Program-made: the position numbers and the translations under genes | Shown here: positions 21,601-31,762 of the stretch, in pieces | Position numbering within the stretch: position 1 is the stretch's first letter | Layout of the letters: each line of letters begins with the position of its first letter | DNA from: JACRDG01 sp963760985 | GTDB lineage: Bacteria > Desulfobacterota > Desulfomonilia > Desulfomonilales > Desulfomonilaceae | NCBI GenBank assembly: GCA_963760985.1 | Contig: CAVXFM010000012.1 | Coordinates: 1-64,000 of the forward strand | Reading direction: 5' to 3' | Length of the DNA: 64,000 bases | The notes under the pieces: generated by a model | Told to the model about the DNA's origin: nothing | Databases searched by the model: none | The model's input: only the letters and a program-made list of their open reading frames with translations

Positions 21601-22529
21601 CGAAGTTCCAATCTATTGATCTCAATGAAGAAGTGCAAAACACGGAAAGGCTTTTGTACCGCACCATACCCAAGATGATCGAGATTGAGTTGCACCTTCA
21701 AGAAGATTTGCACAGGATTCTCGCAGATTCTACTCAGATAGAGCAGCTGCTGATAAATCTGACCGTCAATGCGAAGGATGCCATGCCGGACGGCGGCAAA
21801 CTTACCATTGAGACTCGGAATGTGCTTCTCGACGAGGATTGTTTGAGGGAGCATCCGGAAATTGTGGCAGGCCGGTATGTTTCTTCTCAAGGTATCCGAT
21901 ACGGGTCACGGGATAAAAGATGAAGTAAGGCAGCACATCTTCGAGCCTTTTTTTACGACTAAGGGACTCGCGCAAGGCACCGGCCTGGGGCTGTCTACCG
22001 TGTTCGGCATAGTGAAGATTCACGGCGGCCATATCACGTATGAAAGCAAGGTAGGAAAAGGAACGATCTTTGATATTTACTTTCCTATAGCCCACGCGGA
22101 ACTGTGCGAAACCGATGAGAGCAAGGGCCTGGTGACCGTTGCCGGAGGCACTGAAACAATTCTCCTGGCCGATGATGAAGACCTCATTCGAGATCTCGCC
22201 AAGAGGATCTTGGAGAATGCAGGGTATCGGTCATTACGGGCAAGAATGGGAAGGAGGTCTTGGAGATCTACGAGAGAGAACAGGCACACGTTTCCCTGGT
22301 CATTCTCGATCTGATTATGCCGGGTATGGGAGGCAGGCAGTGCCTTGAGGAGCTTCTCAAGAGGAACTCGCAAGTAAAAGTGCTCATCGCGAGCGGCTTC
22401 TCCGTCCAGGGGTCCACCAAGGCCTTTCTCGATGCCGCGTCCAAAGGGATGGTGAGCAAACCCTTCAAGATGAGGGAGTTGCTCTATACGGTACGCCGGG
22501 CCCTTGACGGATTACGACCACCCGTGTAG
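18636..22529 (+). CDS. Hybrid histidine kinase, membrane domain-PAS-PAS-PocR-PAS-PAS-HisKA-HATPase-REC (two frame breaks)
   Basis: A very long sensor (about 1297 codons, breaks near 21895 and 22240) with a probable TTG start. It has an N-terminal bundle of about six membrane helices (residues 20-185), then PAS1 (RNFFDTSRDPVFMTTPDGKL) and PAS2 (SSMYAGVLLVSEEGTVEF). Next is a PocR-type sensory domain, with VIDSQTIQSLMDDFFNLTQI, VSILDVKGNVLVATGW and CTRFHRGHPET plus conserved cysteines. PAS3 and PAS4 follow. The kinase core has GTLAGGIAHDFNNLL, NLTVNAKDAM, VSDTGHGIKDEV and GTGLGLSTVFGI. A C-terminal receiver has ADDEDLI, LDLIMPGMGG and VSKPFK. PocR domains bind small organic molecules such as diols or hydrocarbon-derived compounds, so this may be a substrate sensor. 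Its PAS1-PAS2 pair is a close relative of that in the kinase at 37221. Confidence 0.85.
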
Positions 22530-23128
22530 CGAAGTAAGCCCCTACGGGCCACCTGCCGTGCAGTTGTCGTCAATTCCGACGCACACGATGAGCTTCGCCA
22601 GAAAAGGGTGGACACACAGATCGCGAAGGAACAAGAAGAGTTTGCCGAGCCCTGGGACCCGGTCTTTGTCATTTCCTTGTTTCCGAACACCCCTCGACGT
22701 ATCGAAGCCCTTGGGCTCGTGCTTATCTTCGCTCTGCTGATCTGAATTCTCATGGAACAGACCATGCGGGCTCACCTCGCTGCCGCCACATCCAAGGACA
22801 CTGGTGAGGAGAAGACGCAAACCTCCCTTCCCACTTCCCAGAAGATGACGACCAAATTTGTCGGAGCGTTCATCCTTGTCTCGTCAATGGGCAGGAGACT
22901 CGCACGCCGGTTGGAGGAGATCCAACTCCAATGCACGAAACTGCTCGAACTCACACCAGAGTGCCTCGTCACTCCCTATCCCCGCAAACGACGCAGAACC
23001 AGACGACAATGAAAATTACGCCAAAATGCATTCGTGCTTATGCGGAATGTCAGACTCGATCATGAGTAACCCCCGTGCTCTTGCCGGCGAAGGGGGCATC
23101 TCGATCGTTGTGTTCACATTGCAGTCGT
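22530..23128. other. Intergenic region, no gene recognised
   Basis: About 600 bases between a hybrid kinase and the convergent HerA-like gene. Frames up to 92 codons overlap on both strands and none shows a family motif. Confidence 0.4.
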
Positions 23129-24637
23129 CTATCTTCCCTTCAGGATCGAGCCCAAAATCCCGCGAACGATCTGTCGACCCAGCGACGATCCGATGCTGCG
23201 AGCGACACTCTTGGCCATGGCCTCGAAGACTCCTTGCCGTTTGCCCCCACCGGTCAGGACTTCAGGCAAACCCCAACCGCCCGAGCTTGGCGGTTCGGCA
23301 GGACTTCTCGTGGGCTGCGCCTCCCGAGATGCCTCTCGCCTTGCTTCCGGTGCCTCTACGTTCCGTGTGGTGAGGCGCTCGTATGCGGATTCCCGATCGA
23401 TGGTTTGCTCGTACAAGCCTCTGACGGGACTGCGTTCGCAGATGAACCGCCGCTCCTCATCGACCACGGGCCCCAGCCGTGACGATGGCGGACGCATGAG
23501 GGTTCTGTCCACCACACCCGGTTTACCGTCGGGCTCCAGTGTAGAGACAAGGGCTTCGCCTACTCCCAACTCGGTGATTGTCTGTGCCACGTCGAATTTC
23601 GGATTGGCTCTAAAAGTCTCTGCAGCAGCTCGCACCGCCTTCTGATCTCGCGGGGTGAACGCACGAAGAGCGTGCTGGATGCGGTTCCCCATCTGGCCAA
23701 GGATGTCGTCGGGAACGTCCAGGGGATTCTGGGTGACAAGGTAGAGGCCCACTCCTTTGGATCTGATGAGGCGGGCAACAAGCTCCACCTTTTCCAAGAG
23801 GACCTTCGGAGCGTCGTCAAACAACAGATGAGCTTCGTCGAAAAAGAAGACGAGCTTGGGTTTCTCCGGGTCTCCCACTTCGGGAAGTTGCTCGAAAAGC
23901 TCCGACAAGAGCCAGAGCATGAAAGTGGAATAGAGTCTGGGGTTCTGCATGAGGCGATCCGCTGAGAGAACGCTCACGTACCCCTTGCCGGTGGAATCGA
24001 CGCGCATGAGGTCGCTCAGCTCCAGGGCCGGTTCCCCGAAGAAGCGCTCTGCACCCTGTTGCTCCAGTACCAACAGTCGGCGCTGGATAGCGCCCACGGA
24101 CTGTGGGGAGACATTGCCGTATTCCGTGGTGAGATCCTTGGCGCTCTGGCCTACCAAGTTCAGAATTGCCTTCAAATCCTTAAAGTCCAGTAGGAGCAGC
24201 CCTTCGTCGTCTGCCAATTTGAAAGCGATGTTAAGAACCCCCTCTTGGGTGTCGTTGAGCCCCAGGAGACGAGTGAGCAGCAGCGGTCCCATATCCGAGA
24301 CGGTGGCACGCACAGGATGTCCCTGCTCACCGAAGAGGTCCCAGAAGATCGTGGGACACGCTGCGAATGAGTAGTCAGCCATTCCCAACGTCTCGGCCCT
24401 TTGCAGAAGAGACTTTTTGGCTTGGCCCTCCTGACTGATCCCCGCCAAATCTCCCTTCACGTCGGCCATGAACACGGGAACCCCGCGGCTGGAGAAGCCT
24501 TCTGCCAAGACCTGCAAGGACACCGTCTTGCCCGTTCCGGTTGCTCCGCTGATAAGGCCGTGTCGGTTGGCAAGTCGCATGCAAAGGTATTGATCGGTTT
24601 CGCCTTTACCGAGATATAGATCGCTTGCATCTGTCAC
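23129..24637 (-). CDS. HerA-like ATPase, DUF853 (YjgR) family
   Basis: An intact 502-residue P-loop ATPase of the HerA/FtsK superclass. Walker A is GATGTGKT at residues 31-38. A conserved FMADVKGDLAGIS follows at about 56-68, and the Walker B DEAH sequence is in FFFDEAHLLFDD (about 264-275). The sensor region is YLVTQNPLDVPDDILGQMG and an arginine-rich motif follows in LRAFTPRDQKAVRAAA. The C-terminus has a low-complexity linker and a short amphipathic tail. Length matches the DUF853 family, which is widespread, probably hexameric, and of unknown role (DNA pumping is inferred from HerA). It stands alone, convergent with the upstream hybrid kinase. Confidence 0.9.
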   Translation of the reverse strand: MTDASDLYLGKGETDQYLCMRLANRHGLISGATGTGKTVSLQVLAEGFSSRGVPVFMADVKGDLAGISQEGQAKKSLLQRAETLGMADYSFAACPTIFWDLFGEQGHPVRATVSDMGPLLLTRLLGLNDTQEGVLNIAFKLADDEGLLLLDFKDLKAILNLVGQSAKDLTTEYGNVSPQSVGAIQRRLLVLEQQGAERFFGEPALELSDLMRVDSTGKGYVSVLSADRLMQNPRLYSTFMLWLLSELFEQLPEVGDPEKPKLVFFFDEAHLLFDDAPKVLLEKVELVARLIRSKGVGLYLVTQNPLDVPDDILGQMGNRIQHALRAFTPRDQKAVRAAAETFRANPKFDVAQTITELGVGEALVSTLEPDGKPGVVDRTLMRPPSSRLGPVVDEERRFICERSPVRGLYEQTIDRESAYERLTTRNVEAPEARREASREAQPTRSPAEPPSSGGWGLPEVLTGGGKRQGVFEAMAKSVARSIGSSLGRQIVRGILGSILKGR

Positions 24638-24813
24638 GTTTTCACCCTACTCCCCCGGGCCTTCCCGGCCCGAACCGCTCTTTTCGTGCGGGTGTCGAAA
24701 TTTACGTGTTCCGACCTGAGTGGCAACCTTTTCCCCACGTCGCCCGAGTATGGAGCACTCTCCATGTCTCCCTGCAATGGAATACAGCGATTCCGCTCCC
24801 TGTGTGCCAATGA

Positions 24814-25179
24814 ATGAATTTCCTCTGCGCAAAGAACATACTCCATCGTCCCGCCACGGGCAAGGCCCATGCCAAATCAGCGGATCGTCGCCAAGCCTTG
24901 TGCGGAGACGGGATTTACCAACCAGGTCGTCTCAAGGCCGATGGCAAGCGTACGCTCAAAGCCACAAGGTATTGCATCAAGAATCAATTCCATCTTGACC
25001 AGAAGGCTGTTGAAGCGGCTCGGGAGGAAGCCGGATGTTTTGTGCTGCTCAGTAACACCCTTTCCGAAGGGGAAGGCTCGATCCCGGCAAAAGACCTTCC
25101 CCGCATCTACAAGGATCAGCACATGGTGGAGAGAAACTTGCCGTATACGGTAACGGGCCGCGTGCAGGATTGTGCTTGA
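24814..25179 (+). mobile_element. IS1634-family transposase remnant
   Basis: The frame contains FHLDQKAVEAAREEAGCFVL, then LSNTLSEGEGSIPAKDLPRI and YKDQHMVERN. This is the characteristic segment of IS1634-type transposases before the last catalytic glutamate (usually ..EGCFVLLTN....I...YK.Q..IE..F). The rest of the roughly 500-residue enzyme is missing or scrambled on both sides, so this is a fragment. No terminal inverted repeats were identified. Confidence 0.6.
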
Positions 25180-25251
25180 CCGCGGGCCGTGCGGTGCAGT
25201 ACCCTATTGCACAGAGGATTGCAGGCCATTTCGGCAGCGTAACAACGGTTT

Positions 25252-25378
25252 ATACCGATGAACAATCACGTAAGCGACTTTGGTCTGCGGGCGGCATGCC
25301 TCTGAAGTGCAGTCAGGCCGGGCCGTTCGTACCAAAAAGAGGTTTGCCGCCAGTGTTGCACGCGTGAAGACGCATGGG
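25252..25378. repeat. Family-B intergenic repeat, copy 2
   Basis: About 127 bases matching 5923-6046 in the same orientation. The shared GGCATGCCTCTGAAG and AGAGGTTTGCCGCC form the inverted ends of the core. It lies between the IS1634 remnant and the rubredoxin-cyclase gene. Confidence 0.65.
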
Positions 25379-25463
25379 AATTAGCCGTGAGGGGCCTGGA
25401 AGAACACAAAGAAAGGGGGGGACGCAGAGCGTCGGCTCAGTTCAGATTTAAGGGACAACGCAC

Positions 25464-26933
25464 ATGGACAAGTGGAAGTGTAGCACCTGCGGCTGGATCT
25501 ACGATCCGGCTCAAGGAGATCCGGACAATCACATCAATCCGGGAACACCCTTCGAGGATCTTCCGGATGATTGGGTCTGCCCTATTTGTGGGTCGAGCAG
25601 GGAGTTGTTCGAACCGGAAGGCTGGGTGCGAGGAGCGCACTTTGAACAGGAAAAGCTCATTCTGGACGATCGAGCACAACAGCTCCTTACCCTTGGCCTG
25701 ACCATGTACAAGCAAAGGTTTGAAAACGTCTTTCGCGTGGCCCAAAAACTCACCTCGTCACTGAACATCGGTGAAATATTGGAACTGATCCGGGACGAGG
25801 CAAGGGCAACGCTCCCTCAGCTACAAGAGGTGTGCCTTCTCGTGATCGATCCGGAAGCCCGGCATTATACCCGGCCTCTTCACTGCGCCGTGGAAAAGCA
25901 ACGGATCAATTGCCAGCTCTGCAAGAGGGGCAGAGGAACGGTAAGCAGTGCGCTCAGCCAAGCTTCATCTGCTGTCTGTCTCCTTCCCGGCGAACGTGGG
26001 GGCTATCTGCCCGCGGATGGCCTTGCACGCCCAAGTTTTTCGGAAATCGTGTTCCCCATTTGTGAAGGGGATAAGCCTTTGGCTGTCTTGGATGCAATAG
26101 CCAAACCCAAGGGTCCGGGTATCAGCGAGAGAGACTTCCTGCTGCTGAAGGACCTCGTGGAGCTCGCGGGTAATGTGATCAAGAACGCGCGCAATCACTG
26201 GAGAATGTCCCAGGAAAAGCTGACCGTTGACAAGATTTTGGAGCACCTTCGGCCATTTGTTCCCTCCACCGTGCAAAAGATTGTGGACAAAGACCCTTCC
26301 GCTCCTGACCTCGCGAAGAAGGATGCTGACGTGACTGTCCTGTTCTTGGATGTGGCAGGGTATACGCGCATCAGTGAAACTCAGAGCAGAGATAAGGTAA
26401 CGTTCATTATCGAAAAGTATTTCTCCAGTTTCCTGGACATCATCTGTGCACACGGGGGAGACGTGAACGAAACTGCCGGTGACGGCCTCATGGTGATATT
26501 CCAAGGCCAGCCGGACAAGACCGCTCTGAGTACCGTGAAAGCGGCGCTGGAGATACGGAGCAAGACGTTGGAGATCAACGAGGAGCTCCAGAATCGATTC
26601 CAACCGGTGGAAGTGAACATGGGCATCAACTCGGGAATGGCCTCGGTAGGCATGAACCGATTCGCAGGCACTTCAGGTACGAGAATGACCTTCACGGCTT
26701 CCGGGCCTGTGACCAATCTTGCCGCGCGGATAGCTTCCGCGGCAACGCACGGGGACATTCTTGTCGGTCCCGAGACTGCACAGAGAGCGGGAGAAGACGT
26801 AAGGCTCTTTGATCGAGGCTTGATGCACTTCAAGAATGTGAGCGAGCCGGTGCATGTTTTCAGTCTGGTGCGGGACGCGCAAAGTGATGAGAGCGAGGAC
26901 ACCGGCCGCGGGTACGAGCCAGTCGCTTCATGA
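25464..26933 (+). CDS. Rubredoxin-GAF-class III nucleotide cyclase fusion
   Basis: An intact 489-residue soluble protein. Residues 1-53 are a complete rubredoxin with four iron-binding cysteines (C6, C9, C39, C42). Residues about 85-245 form a GAF-like sensor domain rich in cysteines (C124, C141, C150, C153, C172). Residues about 285-475 are a class III adenylate/guanylate cyclase domain: metal-binding D296 (FLDVAGYT) and D340 (AGDGLMVIF), and transition-state N418 and R422 (TNLAAR). The base-selecting positions carry E336 and T411; adenylate cyclases normally have Lys in the first, whereas Glu there is typical of guanylate cyclases, so cGMP is as possible as cAMP. It should make a cyclic nucleotide in response to the iron redox state of the rubredoxin; that link is inferred. 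It appears to be a single-gene unit. Confidence 0.9.
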   Translation: MDKWKCSTCGWIYDPAQGDPDNHINPGTPFEDLPDDWVCPICGSSRELFEPEGWVRGAHFEQEKLILDDRAQQLLTLGLTMYKQRFENVFRVAQKLTSSLNIGEILELIRDEARATLPQLQEVCLLVIDPEARHYTRPLHCAVEKQRINCQLCKRGRGTVSSALSQASSAVCLLPGERGGYLPADGLARPSFSEIVFPICEGDKPLAVLDAIAKPKGPGISERDFLLLKDLVELAGNVIKNARNHWRMSQEKLTVDKILEHLRPFVPSTVQKIVDKDPSAPDLAKKDADVTVLFLDVAGYTRISETQSRDKVTFIIEKYFSSFLDIICAHGGDVNETAGDGLMVIFQGQPDKTALSTVKAALEIRSKTLEINEELQNRFQPVEVNMGINSGMASVGMNRFAGTSGTRMTFTASGPVTNLAARIASAATHGDILVGPETAQRAGEDVRLFDRGLMHFKNVSEPVHVFSLVRDAQSDESEDTGRGYEPVAS

Positions 26934-27409
26934 CGGTTTGTACGGAAATACCTCATACCATTTCGCTCACGTTTGAGTAACCTGCCCCGACGGAGGGAGG
27001 TTTCCTGAACGCAGATCCGACGGCCCCGCGTCGCTCGCAGTGAGATTTCCCTCTGTAAAGTCACGTGAATTTGCGCACAGCCGCATAAGACATCCTCCAT
27101 CCTTCCTGCGGTCCGAACGACCACCCTCACCCCCCGCTGCAGGCGTTCCTGCCATCTCATCGAAAACTGACTTTGACGTAATCATTGGCTAACGGCCATC
27201 GGATTATTAATCCCTCAGTGCCCCGGACTCAATCCTGTCGGGAAGAAACCGGATGCTTTTCTGTAGAAGCGGTGGAAAACGACTGGGTTGCATTCCTCAC
27301 AGTGGCATTCCCATGAAAGGGGGCGCTGTGTCCTCGACAAATGACTTTCCATGGGGAAGTAAGTTCGGGTCCACTCTCTTGGCCCTATCATATGGCGGAG
27401 GAACCGCGG
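26934..27409. other. Intergenic region, no gene seen
   Basis: 476 bases. Short minus-strand frames (up to 72 codons alone here) have no family motif. A GGAGG site lies just before the methyltransferase start at 27410. Confidence 0.4.
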
Positions 27410-28102
27410 ATGAACCAATTCAGTCTGAACCCGGTCTTGTTGAGAGAAATCCTGGATCATGCAAAACCCATGGGGCACAATGAGACGCCTCTCAACCTCA
27501 ACCTTGGCTTTGGTTTCGTGTACTACGGTATCGCGCGTGCCCTGCGTCCCACGCACACACTGGTCATCGGGTCCGGTTACGGCTTCAGCGTGATCTGCCT
27601 GGCTTTGGCCCTGAAGGACAACGAAGGAGGCTCTCTCACGTTTGTCGATCCGTCCTATTCGTTACTCAAGGACGGCCCCATGAAAACGATCGGAGGCCGT
27701 GGTACGTGGAACGATCCTGCCGACGTTTCCCGGCATTTTGAGAAGTTCGGAGTTGACGGAATAGTCACCCACCACAAGATGCGAAGCGATGATTTCTTTT
27801 CCTCTTACAAGGATCTGGGATTGTCAACGGTAGACATCGCGTTCATCGACGGCAATCATGCATTCGACCACGTCAAACAGGACTTCATTAACGTGGTCAA
27901 ACAATCCAGAAAGAATACCTATGTGTTTCTTCATGATACCAATATTTACGTGCGGGAAATGTTGAGGCATTCGGGAGTCAAAAGGTGGCTGAAAATTCTG
28001 AGACGAGAAAATCAGGCCTTGGAAGTAGTCGATTTTCCTTTTGCGTCAGGAGTTGCTCTGGTGAGGATCGTGGAGCCTCATGTGTGGGAGCAACTCCAGT
28101 GA
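27410..28102 (+). CDS. Class I SAM-dependent methyltransferase (Methyltransf_24-like)
   Basis: About 230 residues. The glycine-rich SAM-binding motif is LVIGSGYGFSVICLALAL, followed by an acidic strand end (LTFVDPSY) and later VDIAFIDGNHAFDHVKQDF, the typical FIDGxH motif of Methyltransf_24 / cephalosporin-hydroxylase-like O-methyltransferases. The start at 27410 has GGAGG eight bases upstream; ATGs at 27341 and 27392 are less likely. The substrate cannot be read from the sequence. It ends immediately before the phosphatidylserine decarboxylase frame, so the two may be co-transcribed. Confidence 0.75.
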   Translation: MNQFSLNPVLLREILDHAKPMGHNETPLNLNLGFGFVYYGIARALRPTHTLVIGSGYGFSVICLALALKDNEGGSLTFVDPSYSLLKDGPMKTIGGRGTWNDPADVSRHFEKFGVDGIVTHHKMRSDDFFSSYKDLGLSTVDIAFIDGNHAFDHVKQDFINVVKQSRKNTYVFLHDTNIYVREMLRHSGVKRWLKILRRENQALEVVDFPFASGVALVRIVEPHVWEQLQ

Positions 28103-28789
28103 CCGTACATCCTCCTGGCAATAGTAGGATTTCTGGCAATCGGTGCGTACCTGTTCTGGCGATATGTATGGTTCTTCAGAAACCCGGAGCGAAAGATCCC
28201 GAAAACCGAATGCATGGTAAGTCCTGCTGACGGGACGGTGGTCTATGTCAAAGAAATCAGGTCCAATGCCGATGTCATAGTGATAAAGCAGGGAATCGCT
28301 GCCACGGTAAGGGACATTGTGCGAGAGGACGTGGAATCGCCCAAGCTTCTGATAGGCGTTTTTATGAGTCCCTTTAACGTGCACCTTAACCGAGCCCCGC
28401 TGAGCGGCACCATCGAACGGATTACCCATCATGAGCCTCGGGCCCGCAACCTACACATGGGGCCCATGCACCTGCGCACTCTTTTCAACCTGCCTCCGTT
28501 CTACGAAAACAGCTGCCACATAGTGGAGAACGAACGAAGGGTAACGAGAATCAGGGGCACGTTCAAAGGTGAAGAACTCCGCTGTTATGTCGTTCAGATT
28601 GCCGCAAAGACCGTGAGCGGCATTGATAGCTATAAGACCGAAGGAGCAACCGTGGAGAAAGGGGAGGTGTTCGGCATGATCCGCATCGGATCTCAGGTGG
28701 ACGTGGTGTTGCCCCAACGCCCCGATATGCGGATCAAAGTGCGGCCAGGCGACAAGGTCTACGCGGGGGAGTCGGTTCTCGTGGAGTGA
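28103..28789 (+). CDS. psd: Phosphatidylserine decarboxylase, short type
   Basis: Pyruvoyl-dependent enzyme that turns phosphatidylserine into phosphatidylethanolamine. The N-terminal membrane helix (ILLAIVGFLAIGAYLFWRYV) is followed by FFRNPER, SPADGTVVYV, GVFMSPFNVHLNRAPLSG and YENSCHIVENER, all hallmarks of the family. The self-cleaving serine lies in MIRIGSQVDVVLP. No ATG, GTG or TTG precedes the membrane helix in frame (the first ATG, 28214, would delete it). Either the start uses an unusual codon or a base is wrong near 28100, where the previous gene's stop falls in the same frame. The pssA partner is not in view. Confidence 0.8.
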   Translation, partial: PYILLAIVGFLAIGAYLFWRYVWFFRNPERKIPKTECMVSPADGTVVYVKEIRSNADVIVIKQGIAATVRDIVREDVESPKLLIGVFMSPFNVHLNRAPLSGTIERITHHEPRARNLHMGPMHLRTLFNLPPFYENSCHIVENERRVTRIRGTFKGEELRCYVVQIAAKTVSGIDSYKTEGATVEKGEVFGMIRIGSQVDVVLPQRPDMRIKVRPGDKVYAGESVLVE

Positions 28790-29046
28790 TCGGTGGAAAG
28801 AGTTTCCACCGCTTGGTGTGATACGCCAGACCGAGGTCGCGAAGCATACTCCGCACCCGAGGCGATCCGCCTGCACGGCTTGATGCGGCACCTCATCTTC
28901 CGTGAGGCCGAGAGAGAGACCATCAATCGCCCCAAACCTGCCCCATCGTAATGACGATGGGGTAATCCATTCCGATGAACGGCTATTTCGTGCCCTCACC
29001 ATGATCAAGGGACCTCGCCTCACGGCGAAGAAAGGCCATAAAACCA
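28790..29046. other. Intergenic region between psd and the PHP gene
   Basis: About 257 bases. It contains a short self-complementary stretch near 28946-28963 (CCCCATCGTAATGACGATGGGG), which could end psd transcription although no T-run follows. Confidence 0.4.
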
Positions 29047-31470
29047 TGAAAGCGGACATGCACGTCCATTCCAAATTTTCCAAAAGACCGTCTGAATGGA
29101 TATTGAAAAAACTCGACTGTCCGGAAAGTTTCACCGAACCGTTGAATCTTTACAGGATATGCAAACAGCAGGGCATGTCGCTGGTCACGATTACCGATCA
29201 TAACGTCATCGACGGATGTGTGGAGATCGCACACCATCCTGACGTGTTCATCAGCGAAGAAGTGACCACCTATTTCCCCGACGATGGCTGCAAACTACAT
29301 GTGCTTGTGTACAATATAGATGAGAAGAAACACAGTGACATACAGAAACTTCGGCAAAACGTCTTCGAACTTGCCTCGTATCTTCGGGGAAATGGAATCA
29401 TCCATGCCCTTGCGCATCCTTTGTACGCGGTCAACCGCAAATTGACCGGCGAACACCTTGAAAAATGTCTCCTCCTCTTCAGGAACTTTGAAATGAACGG
29501 CGCACGCAGTGAGGATCAGAACCGTTGCCTTCAGCGCATTCTCTCTGTGCTCAATAAGGACGCCATTGAAAAGCTTGCGGAAAAACACTCTCTCGAGCCT
29601 CTCTTTAGTCTCCCCTGGAGGAAGAACCTGATTGCAGGTTCGGACGATCATAGCGCACTCACCATCGCAGCGAGCTACACCGAAGTCGGGGGAGAGGGAA
29701 AAGCCGAAGACCTGTTGAGAGCGATTGAAGAGAATCAAGCGACAGTCTGGGGCTGTGGCGCCACCCCTAAAGCTTTGGCCCGCAACCTGTACAGCGTGGC
29801 GTACCAGTTTCTATGAGCACAAATTCGATCTGAGAGGGTATGTGCAGAACGAGCCGGTTCTCAGCTTTCTGGACGGGTTTCTGCGTGTAAAGGCCGCTTG
29901 CGACGAAGGATCGTCGTGCCCGGATCTGAATGGTATCTTTGGACGTGGGCAATCAAATCAGACCGATCAGGGCTTCTCCCCCGCAGTCTTGACCATGCTC
30001 CAGGAGCATATCCGGCAATCGGCTTGGGATGATCGCGAACTGGTCGAAATCCTCACAAGCGAGAATGGGAATGGCCGCAAGGTTGACGAAAAATGGTTTC
30101 ACCTGGTTAACCGAGTCTCCAATCAAGTGCTGAAGCATACCACCGATAAGCTGAAAGATAGCTTGTTGGGGGCCAATTTCTTCAACATGTTTCAGGCCCT
30201 TGGTTCGGTCGGGGCATTGTACTGCATGCTGGCACCGTACTTTATCGCCTTTTCCATTTACGCGGAGGATCGTGATTTCAGCGGAAGAATGATCCGACGT
30301 TTCCGCCAGCGAGAGAGCAAGGAGAGCCAGGAGACCGAGGGAATCAAAGTGGCTCATTTTACCGATACATTCTACGAGATCAACGGCGTGGCCGGTACGC
30401 TGAAGCGGCAAGTTGAGGCAGCGCGGCGGCTGAATAAGAAATACGCGGTGGTCACCTGTGATGCGGGAACTCGGTCCCACGAGCCGGGCGTGTGCAATTT
30501 TGCCCCTTTGGGAGTGTACGAGCTTTCCGTGTATCCTGAACAGAAGCTTTTCCTTCCACCCTTTCTGGATATGCTCAATTATTGTTACGTCGAGCGTTTC
30601 ACTCATATTCATGCGGCCACACCAGGTCCTCTTGGACTCGCGGCCCTGGCAATCGGCCGCATCCTCAAACTGCCGTGCGTGGCGACATACCATACGGCTC
30701 TTCCGCAATACGCGCAGTATCTTACGGATGACCCGTCCATGGGCGAAATAATGTGGCGGTACCTGGTGTGGTACTACGATCAAATGGACATGGTGCACGT
30801 TTCTTCCCAAGCCACTTCCTCCGAATTGGTGGACAAGGGTGTGTCCCGCAAACGAATCCGTCTCGTTCCCCGGGGCGTGGATACGGTCCGGTTCCATCCT
30901 TCAAAGCGCAATGGCTATCTCGATGAGTATTGCAAGGACCCTCATGCAATAAAGCTGCTGTACGTGGGCAGGGTATCGAGGGAGAAGAACCTGGACCTTC
31001 TGGTGAGTGCATTCAAAGCCCTCATTGAGACGGGAAACCGGATGTACTTGGTCGTGGTGGGAGATGGTCCCTATCGGAAAACCATGCAGGCAGCCTTGGA
31101 GGGGACTCCAAGCGTCTTTCTCGGTTATCAGGAAGGAGAGGATCTCGCATCGATCTATGCGTCTTGCGATGCGTTTGTATTCCCCAGTGTCACTGATACT
31201 TTCGGAAATGTAGTGCTTGAAGCACAGGCCTCCGGCCTGCCTGTGGTGGTGACCGATCGAGGAGGCCCCAAGGAGAACTTGCTTCACGGGAAAACCGGTA
31301 TCATCGTCGAGGGAAATAGCATGACCAGTCTGCGAGACGGTATTCTGAGGCTCATTTCAGACCCGTTACTGCTCAAGACCATGGGCGCTGAGGCACGCAA
31401 ACATGTGGGCACCCGCACATTCGACAAGGCATTTGAAGAAGCCTGGGACCTATACGACGAAACCGCATGA
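29047..31470 (+). CDS. PHP-domain / GT4 glycosyltransferase protein (one frame break)
   Basis: The N-terminal ~255 residues, starting MKADMHVHSKFSK, are a PHP-type metal-dependent phosphoesterase domain: DMHVHS, TITDHNVIDG, HALAHPLYAV and AGSDDHSAL are the expected metal-binding motifs. The C-terminal ~380 residues are a GT4 glycosyltransferase: VAHFTDTFYEINGVAGTL, HAATPGPLGLAAL, LLYVGRVSREKNLDLLV, VVVGDGPYRKTM and VTDTFGNVVLEAQASGLPVV. The two frames overlap, and continuity is clean if one base is removed near 29807 (LYSVAYQF then YEHKFDLRGY). I therefore read one protein of about 808 residues; two genes with a short overlap is the alternative. It probably adds a sugar in envelope glycolipid or polysaccharide assembly, and the PHP substrate is unknown. 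Confidence 0.75.
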
Positions 31471-31762
31471 CCAACGAGCGGGCACTCCTTCATTACAGGC
31501 ACGCAGTGTCGACCGGTTTCCACTCATGATCCATATGAAGGGCGGAGAAAGATGCAATGATCCCCATGGATTCGAAGCATCTTTGAGGGCATTCTTCAGG
31601 AAGGCAAGACCAATGAACCCGATTCTCAAGATCGTCTCTTGGTGCCACGGACAGTGGAACGCCACCTACAGGAACCACCTCGGGGCCCGAGACAGCTTGT
31701 GAGAATCGGCCTTGCATGGGCCGAAAATTCTGTGCGATCCACTATAGCAGCAGCATAAAAGA
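31471..31762. other. Intergenic region with left flanking repeat
   Basis: 292 bases between the convergent glycosyltransferase and peptide H. It contains the left copy of the direct repeat (31697-31743). No gene was recognised. Confidence 0.4.
31697..31743 (+). repeat. Left direct repeat flanking the peptide cassette
   Basis: GAGAATCGGCCTT (31701-31713) and GTGCGATCCACT (31732-31743) recur exactly, in the same order and orientation, at 36588-36600 and 36621-36632, with spacers of 18 and 20 bases. Similarity extends a few bases to the left (ACAGCTTGT against ACAGCATGC). The two copies enclose all eight peptide genes, the kinase and the nucleotidyltransferase. Confidence 0.6.

Larger units (their letters stand above)
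24638..25463. other. Region with transposase remnant and family-B repeat
   Basis: 826 bases between the HerA-like gene and the rubredoxin-cyclase gene. It holds the IS1634 remnant (24814-25179) and the family-B repeat (25252-25378). Nothing else was recognised. The cyclase promoter should lie within the last 80 bases. Confidence 0.5.
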
